Part shown: positions 32,640-41,758 of the stretch, piece by piece
Numbering within the stretch: the first letter of the stretch is position 1
Layout of the letters: each line of letters starts with the position of its first letter
The notes under the pieces: model-generated
Database searches by the model: none
Told to the model about the DNA's origin: nothing
What the model saw: only the letters and a program-made list of their open reading frames with translations
Program-made: the position numbers and the translations under genes
Assembly (NCBI RefSeq): GCF_028368975.1
Contig: NZ_JAQNDM010000002.1
Span: forward strand, 8,736,425-8,800,424
Reading direction: 5' to 3'
DNA length: 64,000 bases
Origin: Stigmatella ashevillena
GTDB lineage: Bacteria > Myxococcota > Myxococcia > Myxococcales > Myxococcaceae

Positions 32640-34550
32640 TCACGCGATGGCGGTGTATGAGCCGAACCAGTACGTCGCGGCGAGAGCTTGGAGGTTTTGA
32701 TGGCTGTAGAAGGCGAAGCCGTCTCTGTCCGGCACCATGACGGTGGGGTTGCCGACAAAGTTTCCGCTGGTGGCGTAGGGGGTGAGGGTGATGGAGGAGG
32801 GCCCCCTGGGAAATCGACTGCGGAACGTTACGGAGCCACCCCCGACCAGCAAGTCATGCGGGACGGTGTCGCTGTTGCAGAACTCGATGCCGAGGCGACC
32901 CACCTCGCTCACGCTGCCCGTCACCTCGAAGGAGGTGTTGTTGGAAGCGCTACTCATGGGCAAGCGCAAGGTGCGCGTCCAGGTGGAGAAGGTGGCGGTG
33001 AGACTGGCGTCGTGGAGGAACTCTGCCTCGTTGCGCGAGAGGCGGAAGCCGCCTGCAGTCGCTCCGGTGGTGTCCCGGGCCCAGGCGCTCCCATTCCAGG
33101 AGGCGTTGACGGTGAACCACACCGAGTCGCTGTCGGCGTAGAGGCGCAGTCGCGCAGCGGCGCCCCCAGCGCCCTGCGAGTCGAGGAGTAGGACGCGCCC
33201 TGCGCCCAGGATGGGCTGGAGGATGGCCTTGTGCTGGCCCGCGGCCGCCTCGTTGCTGCGGAAGTGCCCTCCGCTGAAGGCTCCGAGGACTTCGGCGAGG
33301 GCCGCCTCGACGGTGCTCGCCGTCAGCAGGTTGCCCGTATCCGCGACGGAGACGGCGGAGGCCGCGTGGGCCTCCGCCGCCTGGGTGAGGTGCCCGTTGA
33401 GGAAGCCCAGCAGCGCGGCCACCTGCTGCCGCAGGCTGCTGGCAGGAAGGGTATGGGGCGTTCCGGTCAGCGCGTCTCCTCCGATGCGAGACGCACCGGG
33501 GCTTCCGGCCGTCGTCTCTCCGAGGCGGGTGACGACTTCCTGCAACTGGGCTTGGACGCTGGTGCCGCTGACGTAGCCATGCGGCGAAGCGCTGATGGCG
33601 CTGGCGTGGTGGGCGCCGGTGGCCGCGCCCTGGTGGGCGTTGACGAAGCCCAGCAAGGAGGAGAGTTGCGCGTCCACGGTGCCAGCGGGCAGGAGGTTGG
33701 GCGTGCCGGGCACCGCATCCGCGCCCACGCGGGAGGCGCCAGGTGTGCCCGCGGTGGCCGAGGAGAACTTGTCCACGACTTCGTCCACCGCCGACTGCAC
33801 CGTGGTGGCGCCAACGAAGCCATGGGGCACGTAGTCCACGGCACCGGCCTCGTGTCTCTGGGCGGCGCCCGAGAAGTGCGCGGCCAGCTCGGCGTCCACC
33901 TCGTCCAGCGTCGCCTGCACCGTCTCCGCGCTGGGACTCAGGACTTCCCAGGTGCCGCTCTCCACGGCCACCGAGGTACCCCGGGCGAAGATGAAGGCCT
34001 GCCGTCGAGAGGTGTCCAAGTCCGTGGCGAGAATCTGCGTTTGCCCGGGGCGGCGCCGGACGTCACACAGCAAGAGCTCGTCGGGCTGGAGGGCGGGCTT
34101 GGGCGCCAATCCCGCGGGGCCCTCCGGTGCCTGGCGTACCACCCACTCGAAGGACTCGTCCCTTCGGAAGTACACCTGCTGGGAGTTGCCGTCCGTGCGC
34201 GGCTCGGACAAGAGGCGGGTGAAGCGCAGGAAGATGCCCACCCACCGCTCGTTGCTCGCGGTGGAGACGTCGGTGGGAATGCCCGACAAGTCCACCGCGC
34301 AGTCCACCGTCTGGCCGGTGCCGAAGAAGATGCGCTGGCCGAGGTTATCGTAGGCGCGGGCCGGGGCCGTCAGGTCGACGGAGAGGTTGGGGACGGGCGA
34401 GTGCGGCGCGGGCACTGCCCCGGAGATGACGCCGTGGATGCCCAGGTCGGCGGCGAGGTTGCGGTCGGCCTGCTCCAACTGCGCGAAGGCCAAGTCCAGC
34501 TCGGCCTCCGTCACCTTCTGCCTGAAGAAGAAGTCCAGCCTGTTGCTCAT
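32640..34550 (-). CDS. Tail fibre-like protein with tandem repeats
   Basis: A 636-residue protein starting at the ATG at 34550 behind GGAGG. The N-terminus (LDFFFRQKVTEAELDLAFAQ) is conserved in phage fibre and needle proteins that attach to baseplates. Residues about 215-420 hold two repeats of about 80 residues (PHGFVGATTVQSAVDEVVDK and SPHGYVSGTSVQAQLQEVVT, each followed by PGASR(V/I)G(A/G)DA and TPxxLPA). Such collagen- or coil-like repeats are typical of trimeric fibres. The C-terminal ~200 residues are beta-rich (LRLYADSDSVWFTVNASWNG) and probably the receptor-binding tip. It follows tail protein I, as in P2-like clusters. Confidence 0.65.
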   Translation of the reverse strand: MSNRLDFFFRQKVTEAELDLAFAQLEQADRNLAADLGIHGVISGAVPAPHSPVPNLSVDLTAPARAYDNLGQRIFFGTGQTVDCAVDLSGIPTDVSTASNERWVGIFLRFTRLLSEPRTDGNSQQVYFRRDESFEWVVRQAPEGPAGLAPKPALQPDELLLCDVRRRPGQTQILATDLDTSRRQAFIFARGTSVAVESGTWEVLSPSAETVQATLDEVDAELAAHFSGAAQRHEAGAVDYVPHGFVGATTVQSAVDEVVDKFSSATAGTPGASRVGADAVPGTPNLLPAGTVDAQLSSLLGFVNAHQGAATGAHHASAISASPHGYVSGTSVQAQLQEVVTRLGETTAGSPGASRIGGDALTGTPHTLPASSLRQQVAALLGFLNGHLTQAAEAHAASAVSVADTGNLLTASTVEAALAEVLGAFSGGHFRSNEAAAGQHKAILQPILGAGRVLLLDSQGAGGAAARLRLYADSDSVWFTVNASWNGSAWARDTTGATAGGFRLSRNEAEFLHDASLTATFSTWTRTLRLPMSSASNNTSFEVTGSVSEVGRLGIEFCNSDTVPHDLLVGGGSVTFRSRFPRGPSSITLTPYATSGNFVGNPTVMVPDRDGFAFYSHQNLQALAATYWFGSYTAIA

Positions 34551-34558
34551 GCCTGCAC

Positions 34559-34602
34559 CCTCCAGAGGAAGGCAAAGGCAGGGCGCGAGGAATCGGGGAC
34601 AT
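34559..34602 (-). promoter_or_regulatory. Conserved late-gene leader, copy 1 (fibre gene)
   Basis: On the minus strand: ATGTCCCCGATT, about 12 bases, GCCTTTGCC, TTCC, then GGAGG. The same order of blocks precedes baseplate J (41528-41574) and the chaperone gene (53254-53296). The shared blocks lie outside coding sequence. Confidence 0.6.
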
Positions 34603-34614
34603 GCCGTAGGGCAT

Positions 34615-35952
34615 TCAGTGCAGCGTCGTCGTCTCGCCCAACTCGCTGAGGCCCACCTCCCAGTGCTCCGGGAGAATGGGTGGCAAGGGCTCCACCAGGT
34701 CCACGAAGTGGGTGTGGGCGGGCTTGAGGTACTCGACGAGGGCGCGCAAGCGCTGGTGCTCCGAGGACGAGAGGAGGCGCTCCACCTCGACGTTGAAGGC
34801 GTAGCGGGCGAAGCGCTCCGAGGGCCCCAGCACCCAGTCCACCCCCAGCTCGGACTCACCCAGCACGAGGGTGTCCGAGGCGAAGGGGGAGATGGCCCTC
34901 ACTTCGATGCCGAGGAAGAAGCGGATGGCGTTGCGCAGGCCCAGTGCGGTGCCCTTCTGCTGGTACATCTCCACGAGGACGGAGGCCAAGCGGCGCCGGG
35001 CGAGGACGTCCAGCTCGAAGGCGAAGGGGTTTCCCAAGTCCTGGAGGATGGCGTCCAGGAAAGCCTCCGGGGCGCGCTCCAAGTCGAAGAAGTCGGGGAA
35101 TGTATCCAAGTCAGAGAGGAGCAGGTCCGTCACCTCCTGGAGGCAGGAGATGAAGCGGTACAAGTCGCCCGTCACGTCGTCGCGGCGGTTGTGGCCCGGC
35201 AGCATGTCCCAGAGCTGAAAGTGCCGGGAGGGTGGCCGGGCAGGCCGGAAGCCCGAGAAGGTGGCGCGGTGGTAGGGGGCGAGCACCGGGTTGCCATGCG
35301 CATCCGTCACTCCCTGTACGAGTACCTCGTACACCACGTCCGGCGTCATTTCCGTGTCGAGGCCAAGGTGGACGAGGGGGCCGTCGGCCGCGGCCTTGAG
35401 GGCGGCCACCGGGACTGCGGGGGCGTCACGAGGCGTGAAGGTGAAGTGCGCCGTGGGCGGCACCCGCACGTTCTCATCGAAGGCGAGGCGCACCGACTTG
35501 GGCCCCACGGCCTGCGCGCCCACGAGGCGCGGGGCCGTCCTGTCCTCCACGGTGAAGGTGTACGTCTCGTCGAGGAGGTGCTCGCCGCCGGCCGTGGTGG
35601 AGACGACGCGCACGGAGACGGTGGCCTGGCTGGCCAGCGGCACCGCCGGGTGGAGCACCACACGCAGGGTGTCCGCCGTCTGCCTCACCTCCGCGAGAGG
35701 TCCCGCGAAGGCAGGCACCACCTCGACGCTGTCCCCGCCCGCGAAGGCGAGGACTCCGTCTACCCAGACGCGGGTGGCCGCCCGGGCAATGCTGTCCGTG
35801 CCGACGTCCACCAGCTCCAGCTCCAGCGCGGCATCGACGGGGACGTCCACCTCCTCGGGGCCCGGAGCGCGGTTGAGGAGGAGGGGACGGCGCGTCTCGG
35901 CGAAGAGGGCGACGGTGTCGACGTAGAGGGCAGGTAGCTCAACCGTGGCCAT
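34615..35952 (-). CDS. Phage tail protein I-like (baseplate) protein with Ig-like N-terminus
   Basis: A 445-residue protein. The last ~190 residues match the TIGR02242/gpI-type tail domain: [51 protein letters not shown] and a final [12 protein letters not shown]. The N-terminal ~240 residues are two beta-sandwich-like repeats ([40 protein letters not shown]), an addition often seen in myxobacterial and injection-system homologues. It is located between baseplate J and the fibre, the standard place for protein I, which connects fibres to the baseplate. Confidence 0.78.
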   Translation of the reverse strand: MATVELPALYVDTVALFAETRRPLLLNRAPGPEEVDVPVDAALELELVDVGTDSIARAATRVWVDGVLAFAGGDSVEVVPAFAGPLAEVRQTADTLRVVLHPAVPLASQATVSVRVVSTTAGGEHLLDETYTFTVEDRTAPRLVGAQAVGPKSVRLAFDENVRVPPTAHFTFTPRDAPAVPVAALKAAADGPLVHLGLDTEMTPDVVYEVLVQGVTDAHGNPVLAPYHRATFSGFRPARPPSRHFQLWDMLPGHNRRDDVTGDLYRFISCLQEVTDLLLSDLDTFPDFFDLERAPEAFLDAILQDLGNPFAFELDVLARRRLASVLVEMYQQKGTALGLRNAIRFFLGIEVRAISPFASDTLVLGESELGVDWVLGPSERFARYAFNVEVERLLSSSEHQRLRALVEYLKPAHTHFVDLVEPLPPILPEHWEVGLSELGETTTLH

Positions 35953-35961
35953 AGCAGCACC

Positions 35962-36366
35962 TCACGAGGAGACGAGCTCTAGGCGGACGCCCACCGTGTG
36001 GACACCGGAGAGCTTCGAGACGTTGGCGGCCATGTCCCCGACGAGGCGCTCGCGGCCGGGGCGCCCGAGGCAGCGGGCGTACTTCACCCCGTCGACGACG
36101 AGGGACGCTTCCCAGGCCAGGCCCGCCGGGGCGCCTGGCGGCACACGGAGGCGCAAGGCGGTGCGGACCAGGTCCACGCTAGTGACGTCCACGGCTTGCG
36201 TCACCTCGGCGAAGTCCCCGGGGGCCAGCTCGAAGCGGCGTCCAGGCTCCTCGTCTCCGAGCACGAAGAGGTACTCGCCCGAGGCAGGCGTGGCACGCTG
36301 GGGCCGAATGCGGCCCTGCCCCAGGCCCAGGCGACTGGTGAAGGCGGTGAGGGCCATGGGCGTCAC
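35962..36366 (-). CDS. Hypothetical baseplate-region protein
   Basis: A 131-134 residue beta-rich protein (FAEVTQAVDVTSVDLVRTAL, WEASLVVDGVKYARCLG). It starts with GTG at 36366 overlapping the upstream stop (GTGA), or with ATG at 36357. No family is recognised. It is tightly coupled on both sides within the tail operon, so it is probably a virion component. Confidence 0.5.
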   Translation of the reverse strand: MTPMALTAFTSRLGLGQGRIRPQRATPASGEYLFVLGDEEPGRRFELAPGDFAEVTQAVDVTSVDLVRTALRLRVPPGAPAGLAWEASLVVDGVKYARCLGRPGRERLVGDMAANVSKLSGVHTVGVRLELVSS

Positions 36367-37058
36367 ACCTGTCGGGACAGCTCGAGCGAGTCGAAGTAGG
36401 CCCGGCGGGTGACGTCCTTCACCGCGAAGCCGAAGCCGCCCCGGCCGGAGGTGAGGGGCTGGCTGCCGGAGTTGATGCCGAGGGCGTCGTCGATGAAGTC
36501 GGCCAGGCCCGGCACGGGCTGCCAGTCGGGAGGCGTGCCGAGCGGGTGCGCGGCCAAGTCATTCTGGAGTGCCTTGAGGACGACGTCGCCGTTGGCGTTG
36601 ACGATGACGTCCAACCGCAGGTGCAGCCAGGTGCCCTGGGTGAAGCTGGCCGAGGACTTCAACAGGACGCCGGGGCCGTCCGCGTTGGGCAGTCCCGTAG
36701 CGACCGCGCCCTTGCGGAGCACTACCCGGTGCGGCTCATCGTCGGAGAGGCCCAGGAGGTAGGCGGAGTCGTTGACGGAGACACCTTGCCCGCAGAGGAA
36801 GAGGAAGGGGGAGAAGCCGGTGGGGCCGCCACCGGGCCCGCGCTGGATGCAGCCGCGGATGCTGCCTCCTTTGGCCATGGGTGCGAAGTCGGGGAGGTTG
36901 GCGAAGAGGGCGACAGCGCCCTGCGCGGCGGTGAGGGAGTTGAAGGCGAAGAGGAAGTTGCCGCCGCCCGGAGGACGGGCAATGCCCGCCGTCACGCCCC
37001 TGTCCACGGTGGCGATGTCCAGTCCGCCATTGAGGTAAGTCCAGTCTGTGAGTGCCAT
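36363..37058 (-). CDS. Concanavalin-like fold virion protein (putative)
   Basis: A 231-residue protein starting at the ATG at 37058 behind GAGGACACC. The pattern of strands and a late GRGGFGFAVKDVTRRAYFDS resembles LamG/concanavalin-like beta-sandwich modules used for sugar binding, with WLHLRLDVIVNANGDVV as the penultimate strand pair. It may be a receptor-binding or decoration protein of the baseplate. It is a fold-level guess from sequence pattern only. It overlaps the next gene by 4 bases. Confidence 0.5.
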   Translation of the reverse strand: MALTDWTYLNGGLDIATVDRGVTAGIARPPGGGNFLFAFNSLTAAQGAVALFANLPDFAPMAKGGSIRGCIQRGPGGGPTGFSPFLFLCGQGVSVNDSAYLLGLSDDEPHRVVLRKGAVATGLPNADGPGVLLKSSASFTQGTWLHLRLDVIVNANGDVVLKALQNDLAAHPLGTPPDWQPVPGLADFIDDALGINSGSQPLTSGRGGFGFAVKDVTRRAYFDSLELSRQV

Positions 37059-37065
37059 GGTGTCC

Positions 37066-37596
37066 TCACTGCGTGGCGGCCAGAGGCCACCCGGTGTCGA
37101 AGTCCTCAGTGGGCTGCGTGGTGTTGAAGCAGGCCACAAGCGCCGTCACGTCCTCCCATCGCCAGGCGTAGGCCTCGTTGGTGTGCCAGCGCTGCTCGAA
37201 GTCTTCCCGCGGCGAGTCGCTGAAGAGGCCCGCCATGGAGGTGACGTCCCCCCAGTCCAGCAGGAAAGGCCCCTGGCCCCACGTCTCGACGACTTGCCCC
37301 TCGAAGAGGTGCGGGACGAGCTGCGCGGGCGGCAGCTCGAAGAGGAAGCCGTCGTTGTCCCAGCCCCTGGAGAAGGCCTCGAAGCCCTCGCGCTGGCCGG
37401 AGAAGAAGGCGAGGGCCACGGAGACGTCGGAGAGGGCGGCGCGCCACACGTACCAGCGCTCGAAGTCCTCGCACGCCTCCTCCGGCACCCCGAAGCCCGC
37501 CAGGGCTTCGAGGCGCGTCACGGCCGTCAGCGTCCAGTGCGCAGCCTCGCCGGGCCGAGCGCCCGCGTCCTCGAAGCTGGGGTTGAGGAGGGCCAT
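37066..37596 (-). CDS. Hypothetical tail protein with repeated Glu-x-Phe/Trp motif
   Basis: A 176-residue protein. The N-terminus [12 protein letters not shown] is typical of phage carbohydrate-binding modules. A short motif recurs four times: [35 protein letters not shown] and EDFDTGWPL. Two copies alternate with [10 protein letters not shown] and [10 protein letters not shown]. It lies directly after baseplate J and is probably part of the baseplate or its receptor-binding apparatus. Confidence 0.5.
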   Translation of the reverse strand: MALLNPSFEDAGARPGEAAHWTLTAVTRLEALAGFGVPEEACEDFERWYVWRAALSDVSVALAFFSGQREGFEAFSRGWDNDGFLFELPPAQLVPHLFEGQVVETWGQGPFLLDWGDVTSMAGLFSDSPREDFEQRWHTNEAYAWRWEDVTALVACFNTTQPTEDFDTGWPLAATQ

Positions 37597-37597
37597 G

Positions 37598-38155
37598 TCA
37601 GAGCATTCCCCCGGTATCGCCGTCCTGGAGCGTGACGCTTCCCAGCACCGGCAGCTCCCGCACCGTCAGCTTCACATCCGCGGGCAGGCCGTTGAGCGTC
37701 AAGTCCATGCGCGCGTCGCCCAGCTTCCGGACGCCCGACACGTCGCGGATGACGTTGAACACGTCTGACCAGGCCACCTCACCGGCGGGGGAGCCTTGGG
37801 CGTCCTTGAGGTTGAAGCCGAAGTCGATGCGCGGGTTGGGCGTGCCATCCGGCTCGCTGACGCGGAAGTGGGCGGCGAGCGCCTGGCGGACGCGCGAGGC
37901 GACGTCCTGGGCCGAAGCGCCCTGGCGCAGGAAGAGGCGCGCGGAGACGTCCACGTGTCGGTACACCGGCTCCTGGACGCTGACCTGGAAGGTGAGGGTG
38001 CAGGGGTAGACTTCCGTCACCTGCCGTAGCACCTGGGCCTTGAGCGCGGGCGTGGGCACTCCGCCGCCCTGGGGCACCACGTAGAGGATGCCGGCATTCT
38101 CCCCAATGGTGGCGTCCTCGTTGGACGTCAGCATGAGGGCACGCGCCACACCGGG
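37598..38155 (-). pseudogene. Baseplate J, C-terminal part (gene split by IS66)
   Basis: 183 codons continuing the protein begun at 41534: [29 protein letters not shown]-type strands, [17 protein letters not shown], and [17 protein letters not shown], the usual last helix and strand of gpJ-like wedge proteins. Removing the IS66 element and one 8-bp repeat fuses LPGV directly to ARALML in frame, giving a normal protein of about 509 residues. As it stands the fragment has only a GTG start inside the target repeat. Confidence 0.8.
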
Positions 38156-38271
38156 GTATCCGTCCGGTCAGCGACGTGCAGGAGGGGATTGAGTGCGGAC
38201 CCGTGCCGTGCTCGGCGAAGAGAGCGAGTTCAAGGGAGGCAGGTGAGTGTTGAGGACGGTGCGAAGAGGGC

Positions 38272-39753
38272 TCAAGCGGCGGCGGCTGCCGACAGCGGCT
38301 GCCACAGATGGGGGAGCAGTTCGTCGATGCGCGAGTTGGGGTGAGTCTGCACGCGCAGCAGCACGTCGGCCAAGTACAGCTCAGGGTTGATGCCGTTAGC
38401 CTCACAGGTGGCCACCAGAGCGTAGAGACCCGCCAAGTTCTCGCCCGCGGATGGATGGCCGACGAAGAGGAAGTTCTTGCGGCCCAAGGCCACCTTGCGC
38501 AGTGCGCCCTCGCTGCGGTTGTTGTCCAAAGGCAACCGCTCGTCATCCACGAAGCGGCAGAGGGGCTGCCACTGGTGGAGAGTATAGGAGAGAGCCTGAC
38601 CCATGGGGCTCTTGGGTGGATGCAGCGGCAGTTGCGCGGTGAGCCAGGCGTGGAGCGACTGGAGTACGGGGCGGCTCTTGTGCTGGCGCAGGGCCCGGTG
38701 GGTCAGCATGCGCACCACGCCTGTCTGCACCGCCTCGTGCTCCACTCGGTAGAGCGACAGAATGAAATCCAAGGCCTGCTGGGCCTCGGGCGCGGTGGAC
38801 AGAGCGTCGAAGAATTTGCGGCGTGCGTGCGACCAGCAGCCGACGCGGACGCGCCCGCCCGGCAGTGTCACGGGGTTGTAACCGGTATACGCATCCACCA
38901 CGAGCGCCCCCAACGTGCCGTTCAACACCTGCTGAGGTGTTTTTCCCGAGCGGCTCATGCTGAATCGGTAGCCGATGAGCCACTGGCCCTGCTCATTCTG
39001 AGTGAGAAATGTCCACAGGTAGCCCAGGTGTGTCTTCTTCACCTCCAGCACGCGCAGCGGCGTCTCATCGGCCCACACCACGGCCGACTGGCTGATGCGC
39101 AGCAGCAGGCGCGCGGCCAGCGGGGCCACCCCCTCGGCGGCACGATGAAACAAATCCGTCAGGGTGCTACGGCTCATGGGCACCCCGCCTCGCTCCACGC
39201 GCTGAGCCAGCCTGTGCAGGGGCAACGAGTCTGCACACTTGGAGGCCACCACGTGGGCGATGAAGCGGGGGCCGTACTCGCCTCTGTCCACCACCTTGGG
39301 CGGCACGGGCGCAGTCACCACACCCTTGCCGCAGGCGCACGCCAGTGTTTCCTGCACGTGCACCTGCCGCTCGAAGCGCGGCGGAATGTATTCGTACAGC
39401 ATGCTGATGCGGCCCTTTCCCAGAGGCTTCAACTCCTGGCTGCCGCAGGTAGGGCACTGTCGCTGCTCCTCGGGAACGGCGTGGCGCACCTCTCGGGTGA
39501 GCGCCTGCTCCATTTTGAGCGTGGCCCGCTCGCGTCTTTTCTGGAGCGCAGCCTGGGCCTGGGCGGCTGCCTCCGCGTCGGTCCTCTCCGCTTGCAATTG
39601 CTGGCGCACCGTCGGCAGCCGCTCGGCCTTCTTGCCGAACACGTGCCGCTCCAGGGAGGCCATCTTCGCCTCCAACGTGGTGAGCCGCTCTCTCAGCTCT
39701 TCGGCCTCTTCTCTCCACGGGCAGAAATGGTCTAACGGCAGCTCTCGGGGCAC
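38272..39753 (-). CDS. tnpC: IS66 TnpC transposase
   Basis: A 493-residue transposase. It has an N-terminal coiled coil (EEAEELRERLTTLEAKMASL), the FGKKAERLP motif, a zinc-finger CPTCGSQELKPLG with CACGKG, and the DDE core: VVWADETPLRVL, ALVVDAYTGYNPV and DNNRSEGALRKVALGRKNFL. The IS66 C-terminal domain (NGINPELYLADVL) follows. It is intact. Confidence 0.9.
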   Translation of the reverse strand: MPRELPLDHFCPWREEAEELRERLTTLEAKMASLERHVFGKKAERLPTVRQQLQAERTDAEAAAQAQAALQKRRERATLKMEQALTREVRHAVPEEQRQCPTCGSQELKPLGKGRISMLYEYIPPRFERQVHVQETLACACGKGVVTAPVPPKVVDRGEYGPRFIAHVVASKCADSLPLHRLAQRVERGGVPMSRSTLTDLFHRAAEGVAPLAARLLLRISQSAVVWADETPLRVLEVKKTHLGYLWTFLTQNEQGQWLIGYRFSMSRSGKTPQQVLNGTLGALVVDAYTGYNPVTLPGGRVRVGCWSHARRKFFDALSTAPEAQQALDFILSLYRVEHEAVQTGVVRMLTHRALRQHKSRPVLQSLHAWLTAQLPLHPPKSPMGQALSYTLHQWQPLCRFVDDERLPLDNNRSEGALRKVALGRKNFLFVGHPSAGENLAGLYALVATCEANGINPELYLADVLLRVQTHPNSRIDELLPHLWQPLSAAAAA

Positions 39754-39796
39754 GGGCTCTCAACAACCCCTTAGGTAGGAATCTTCCTCTCCCACC

Positions 39797-40165
39797 TCAC
39801 GAGGCGGCTGCGTGCTTGGGCGGCTCCCAAGCAGCGGGCCGCTTCACCTCCTCTACGTCGATGCCGTCCAGCAACATCGCCAACTGCGTGGCGTCCAGCC
39901 TCACGGAGTTTGCCTCCGCCTGCACCTGCGGCAGCCGGAACCGGCCTTGCTCCAAGCGCTTGTAGTACAGGATGAAGCCGCCGCGGCTGAAGGTGAGAAT
40001 CTTCACCCGGTCCCCCCTCCGACTGACGAAGACGAACAGGTGTCCGGAGTAGACGTCCTCTCCAAAGCTGGAACGCACCAGCCCCATCAGCCCGTCGATG
40101 GACTTGCGCATGTCCACTGGCTCTGTTGCCAGCACAATCCTCACCGCAGAGGGCAGCGTCAGCAC
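39797..40165 (-). CDS. tnpB: IS66 TnpB accessory protein
   Basis: A 122-residue protein with the Orf2 signature: VDMRKSIDGLMGLV, SGHLFVFVSRRGDRVKIL and GGFILYYKRLEQGRF. The GTG start overlaps the tnpA stop. It is required for IS66 transposition in known family members. Confidence 0.9.
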   Translation of the reverse strand: MLTLPSAVRIVLATEPVDMRKSIDGLMGLVRSSFGEDVYSGHLFVFVSRRGDRVKILTFSRGGFILYYKRLEQGRFRLPQVQAEANSVRLDATQLAMLLDGIDVEEVKRPAAWEPPKHAAAS

Positions 40166-40485
40166 GAGGCACTCTCCAGCGCCGCCACCAATCGCGCCAC
40201 GTAGGCAACGTCCGTACCCGACGCGAAGCTCACCCGCGCGCCTCTGCACGTGAGCACTTCCATCTTCCCCGCGCTACTCACCGTCGGCTCGGCCACCTCC
40301 ACCGGCAGCAATCGCACGGCTGGGGCGCTGGGCGCGGCCACCTGGCGCCTCCTCCGGTAGATCCACGACTGCACGGTACTCAGCGGCACCCCTTGCTGCT
40401 GGGCGAACTGCTTCTGCGTCAGCCCGCTGTGCTCGAACTGCTCGGCGATGCGGACCCACTGCGGCTTGTCGGCTGGCTTGGTCAT
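40159..40485 (-). CDS. tnpA: IS66 TnpA accessory protein
   Basis: A 108-residue protein with a helix-turn-helix-like start (QFEHSGLTQKQFAQQQGVPL, STVQSWIYRRRR) and a strand-rich end (MEVLTCRGARVSFASGTD). It is the first gene of the IS66 operon, coupled to tnpB by overlap. Confidence 0.88.
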   Translation of the reverse strand: MTKPADKPQWVRIAEQFEHSGLTQKQFAQQQGVPLSTVQSWIYRRRRQVAAPSAPAVRLLPVEVAEPTVSSAGKMEVLTCRGARVSFASGTDVAYVARLVAALESASC

Positions 40486-40554
40486 CAGTCCAGGGGTGAC
40501 TCACTTCGCTCCACTCAACAAGGTCCCTCCGCACACCCTTCGCCGGACGGATAC

Positions 40555-41534
40555 ACACCGGGGAGGCGCCGGGCGTTGATTTCGAAGTCCTCGCGGGCGA
40601 CGGTGCGCGTCAGGGCCCGGAGACTCTCGGGGGCGAGCAGCTTCGCCGAGGCCACCGTCTGCCTGTCCGCGCCACCCGAGGCGGGGGCGTGGTTGTGGAC
40701 GGACACCTGCACCGCGTAGCCGTGGGCGTCCCGGAAGCTACCCTCCACGACGACGAGGCGGCCCGCGTCCACGTTGCCGGCCGCGCCGCCCCCCGTCTTG
40801 TACACCACCGCCACGGTGCCAGCGGGCGGCAGGCCGTTGGTGCCGGTGCCGAAGCGGACGGTGGCCTTGTCCCCTTGGTCCACCGAGACGAGGAAATGGG
40901 CGTTGGAGGCACGAGAGTTGACGAAGGTGTCCACCTCGCTGAAGGCGCCCTGGGCGGTGGACACGCGGGCGGAGCCGTCGAGGTAAGGCGCGAAGTCCAG
41001 GCGCGCCTCGAAGTTGGCGAGGCCGCGGGCGTCGAAGAGCTGGGTGTGCGTCTTCGAGTGCTCGACCACCGCGAGGATGCGCGGCGGGGTGGCGTCGGCC
41101 GGAATGGTGACGGACGAGAGGAGTTGAAAGCGGACGGCCTCCGTTACCTCCTGGGTGCGGACGACGGTGCCGGCGGGGAAGGTGACGGCGGCGGCGGGAG
41201 GCTGGGCCAGGCGCAGCTCCACCTCGGCCGTGGCCGCCTGGGCACCATGAAGCCGGTAGCCCAGCATGCGCGCCAAGGCGATGACGTTGCGGCGCTGGGT
41301 GGCAGTGGAGAGTCGCGACTCACGGGCGAGGTTGTCCTGGTAGCTGCCAAGGACGTCGCCGACGAAGGCGTACATTTCCAGCAGGACATTGCCGAAGCTG
41401 GCGACGTCGAAGTCCGTCCAGTCCGGGAAGACGCTCTTCACGAGCGCCACGAGGCGCGCGCGCAGGGCGTCGAAGTCGCGGTGGGTGTAGTCGGTAGACG
41501 CGGGAAGAAGTGGCACGTCGACGAAGGCCTCCAC
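40555..41534 (-). pseudogene. Baseplate J, N-terminal part (gene split by IS66)
   Basis: About 327 native codons. Diagnostic segments are [58 protein letters not shown] and [15 protein letters not shown], all characteristic of the gpJ/gp6-like baseplate wedge. The frame continues 12 codons into the IS and stops. The start may be the GTG at 41534 or, more likely given a GGAGG, the GTG near 41516 (VPLLPAST). The insertion should abolish baseplate assembly. Confidence 0.82.
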
Positions 41535-41574
41535 TAGGAAGCAAAGGCCTTGGGCCCACTTCGTCAGGGGACAT
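41528..41574 (-). promoter_or_regulatory. Conserved late-gene leader, copy 2 (baseplate J)
   Basis: On the minus strand: ATGTCCCCTGA, a spacer, GGCCTTTGCTTCC, TAGT, GGAGG. It is the same block order as 34559-34602 and 53254-53296. It lies between the inserted NTPase gene and baseplate J, where an operon interrupted by cargo would need its own signal. Confidence 0.55.
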
Positions 41575-41758
41575 CCCCGCTGCTTATCTGAGGATTCAGC
41601 CAGCTAATCAGTGCCGGGCACTCCGTTGGTTTGAAGTGGATGTATCTCCAGGTAGGGGCGGGCATCAAGGTCCCGAAGGGCAGTTTCGTTTTGTGTGAAT
41701 GGTTATCCCTGTCGAGCTGGGAGGCTTGTCGAGTGTGTAACGTGGAGTGGTGGGATCG
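41575..41758. other. Junction between prophage operon and NTPase cargo
   Basis: A gap of about 180 bp without a gene. Composition changes from GC-rich phage sequence to AT-richer cargo within it, near 41690. Confidence 0.4.

Larger units (their letters stand above)
38156..40554 (-). mobile_element. Complete three-gene IS66-family element
   Basis: A 2399-bp element. Its ends GTATCCGTCCGG (38156) and complement (40554) are inverted repeats. ACACCGGG at 38148-38155 and 40555-40562 is the 8-bp target duplication. It contains tnpA, tnpB and tnpC in the classic IS66 order, and is unrelated in sequence to the IS66-type element at 14342-15950. Confidence 0.9.

Noticed and set aside
33231-35937. Long plus-strand open frames (for example 33231-34649 and 34387-35937)
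   Set aside because: They are antisense to the well-supported fibre and tail protein I genes; GC-rich DNA produces such frames and their proteins are Arg/Gly/His-rich without recognisable domains.
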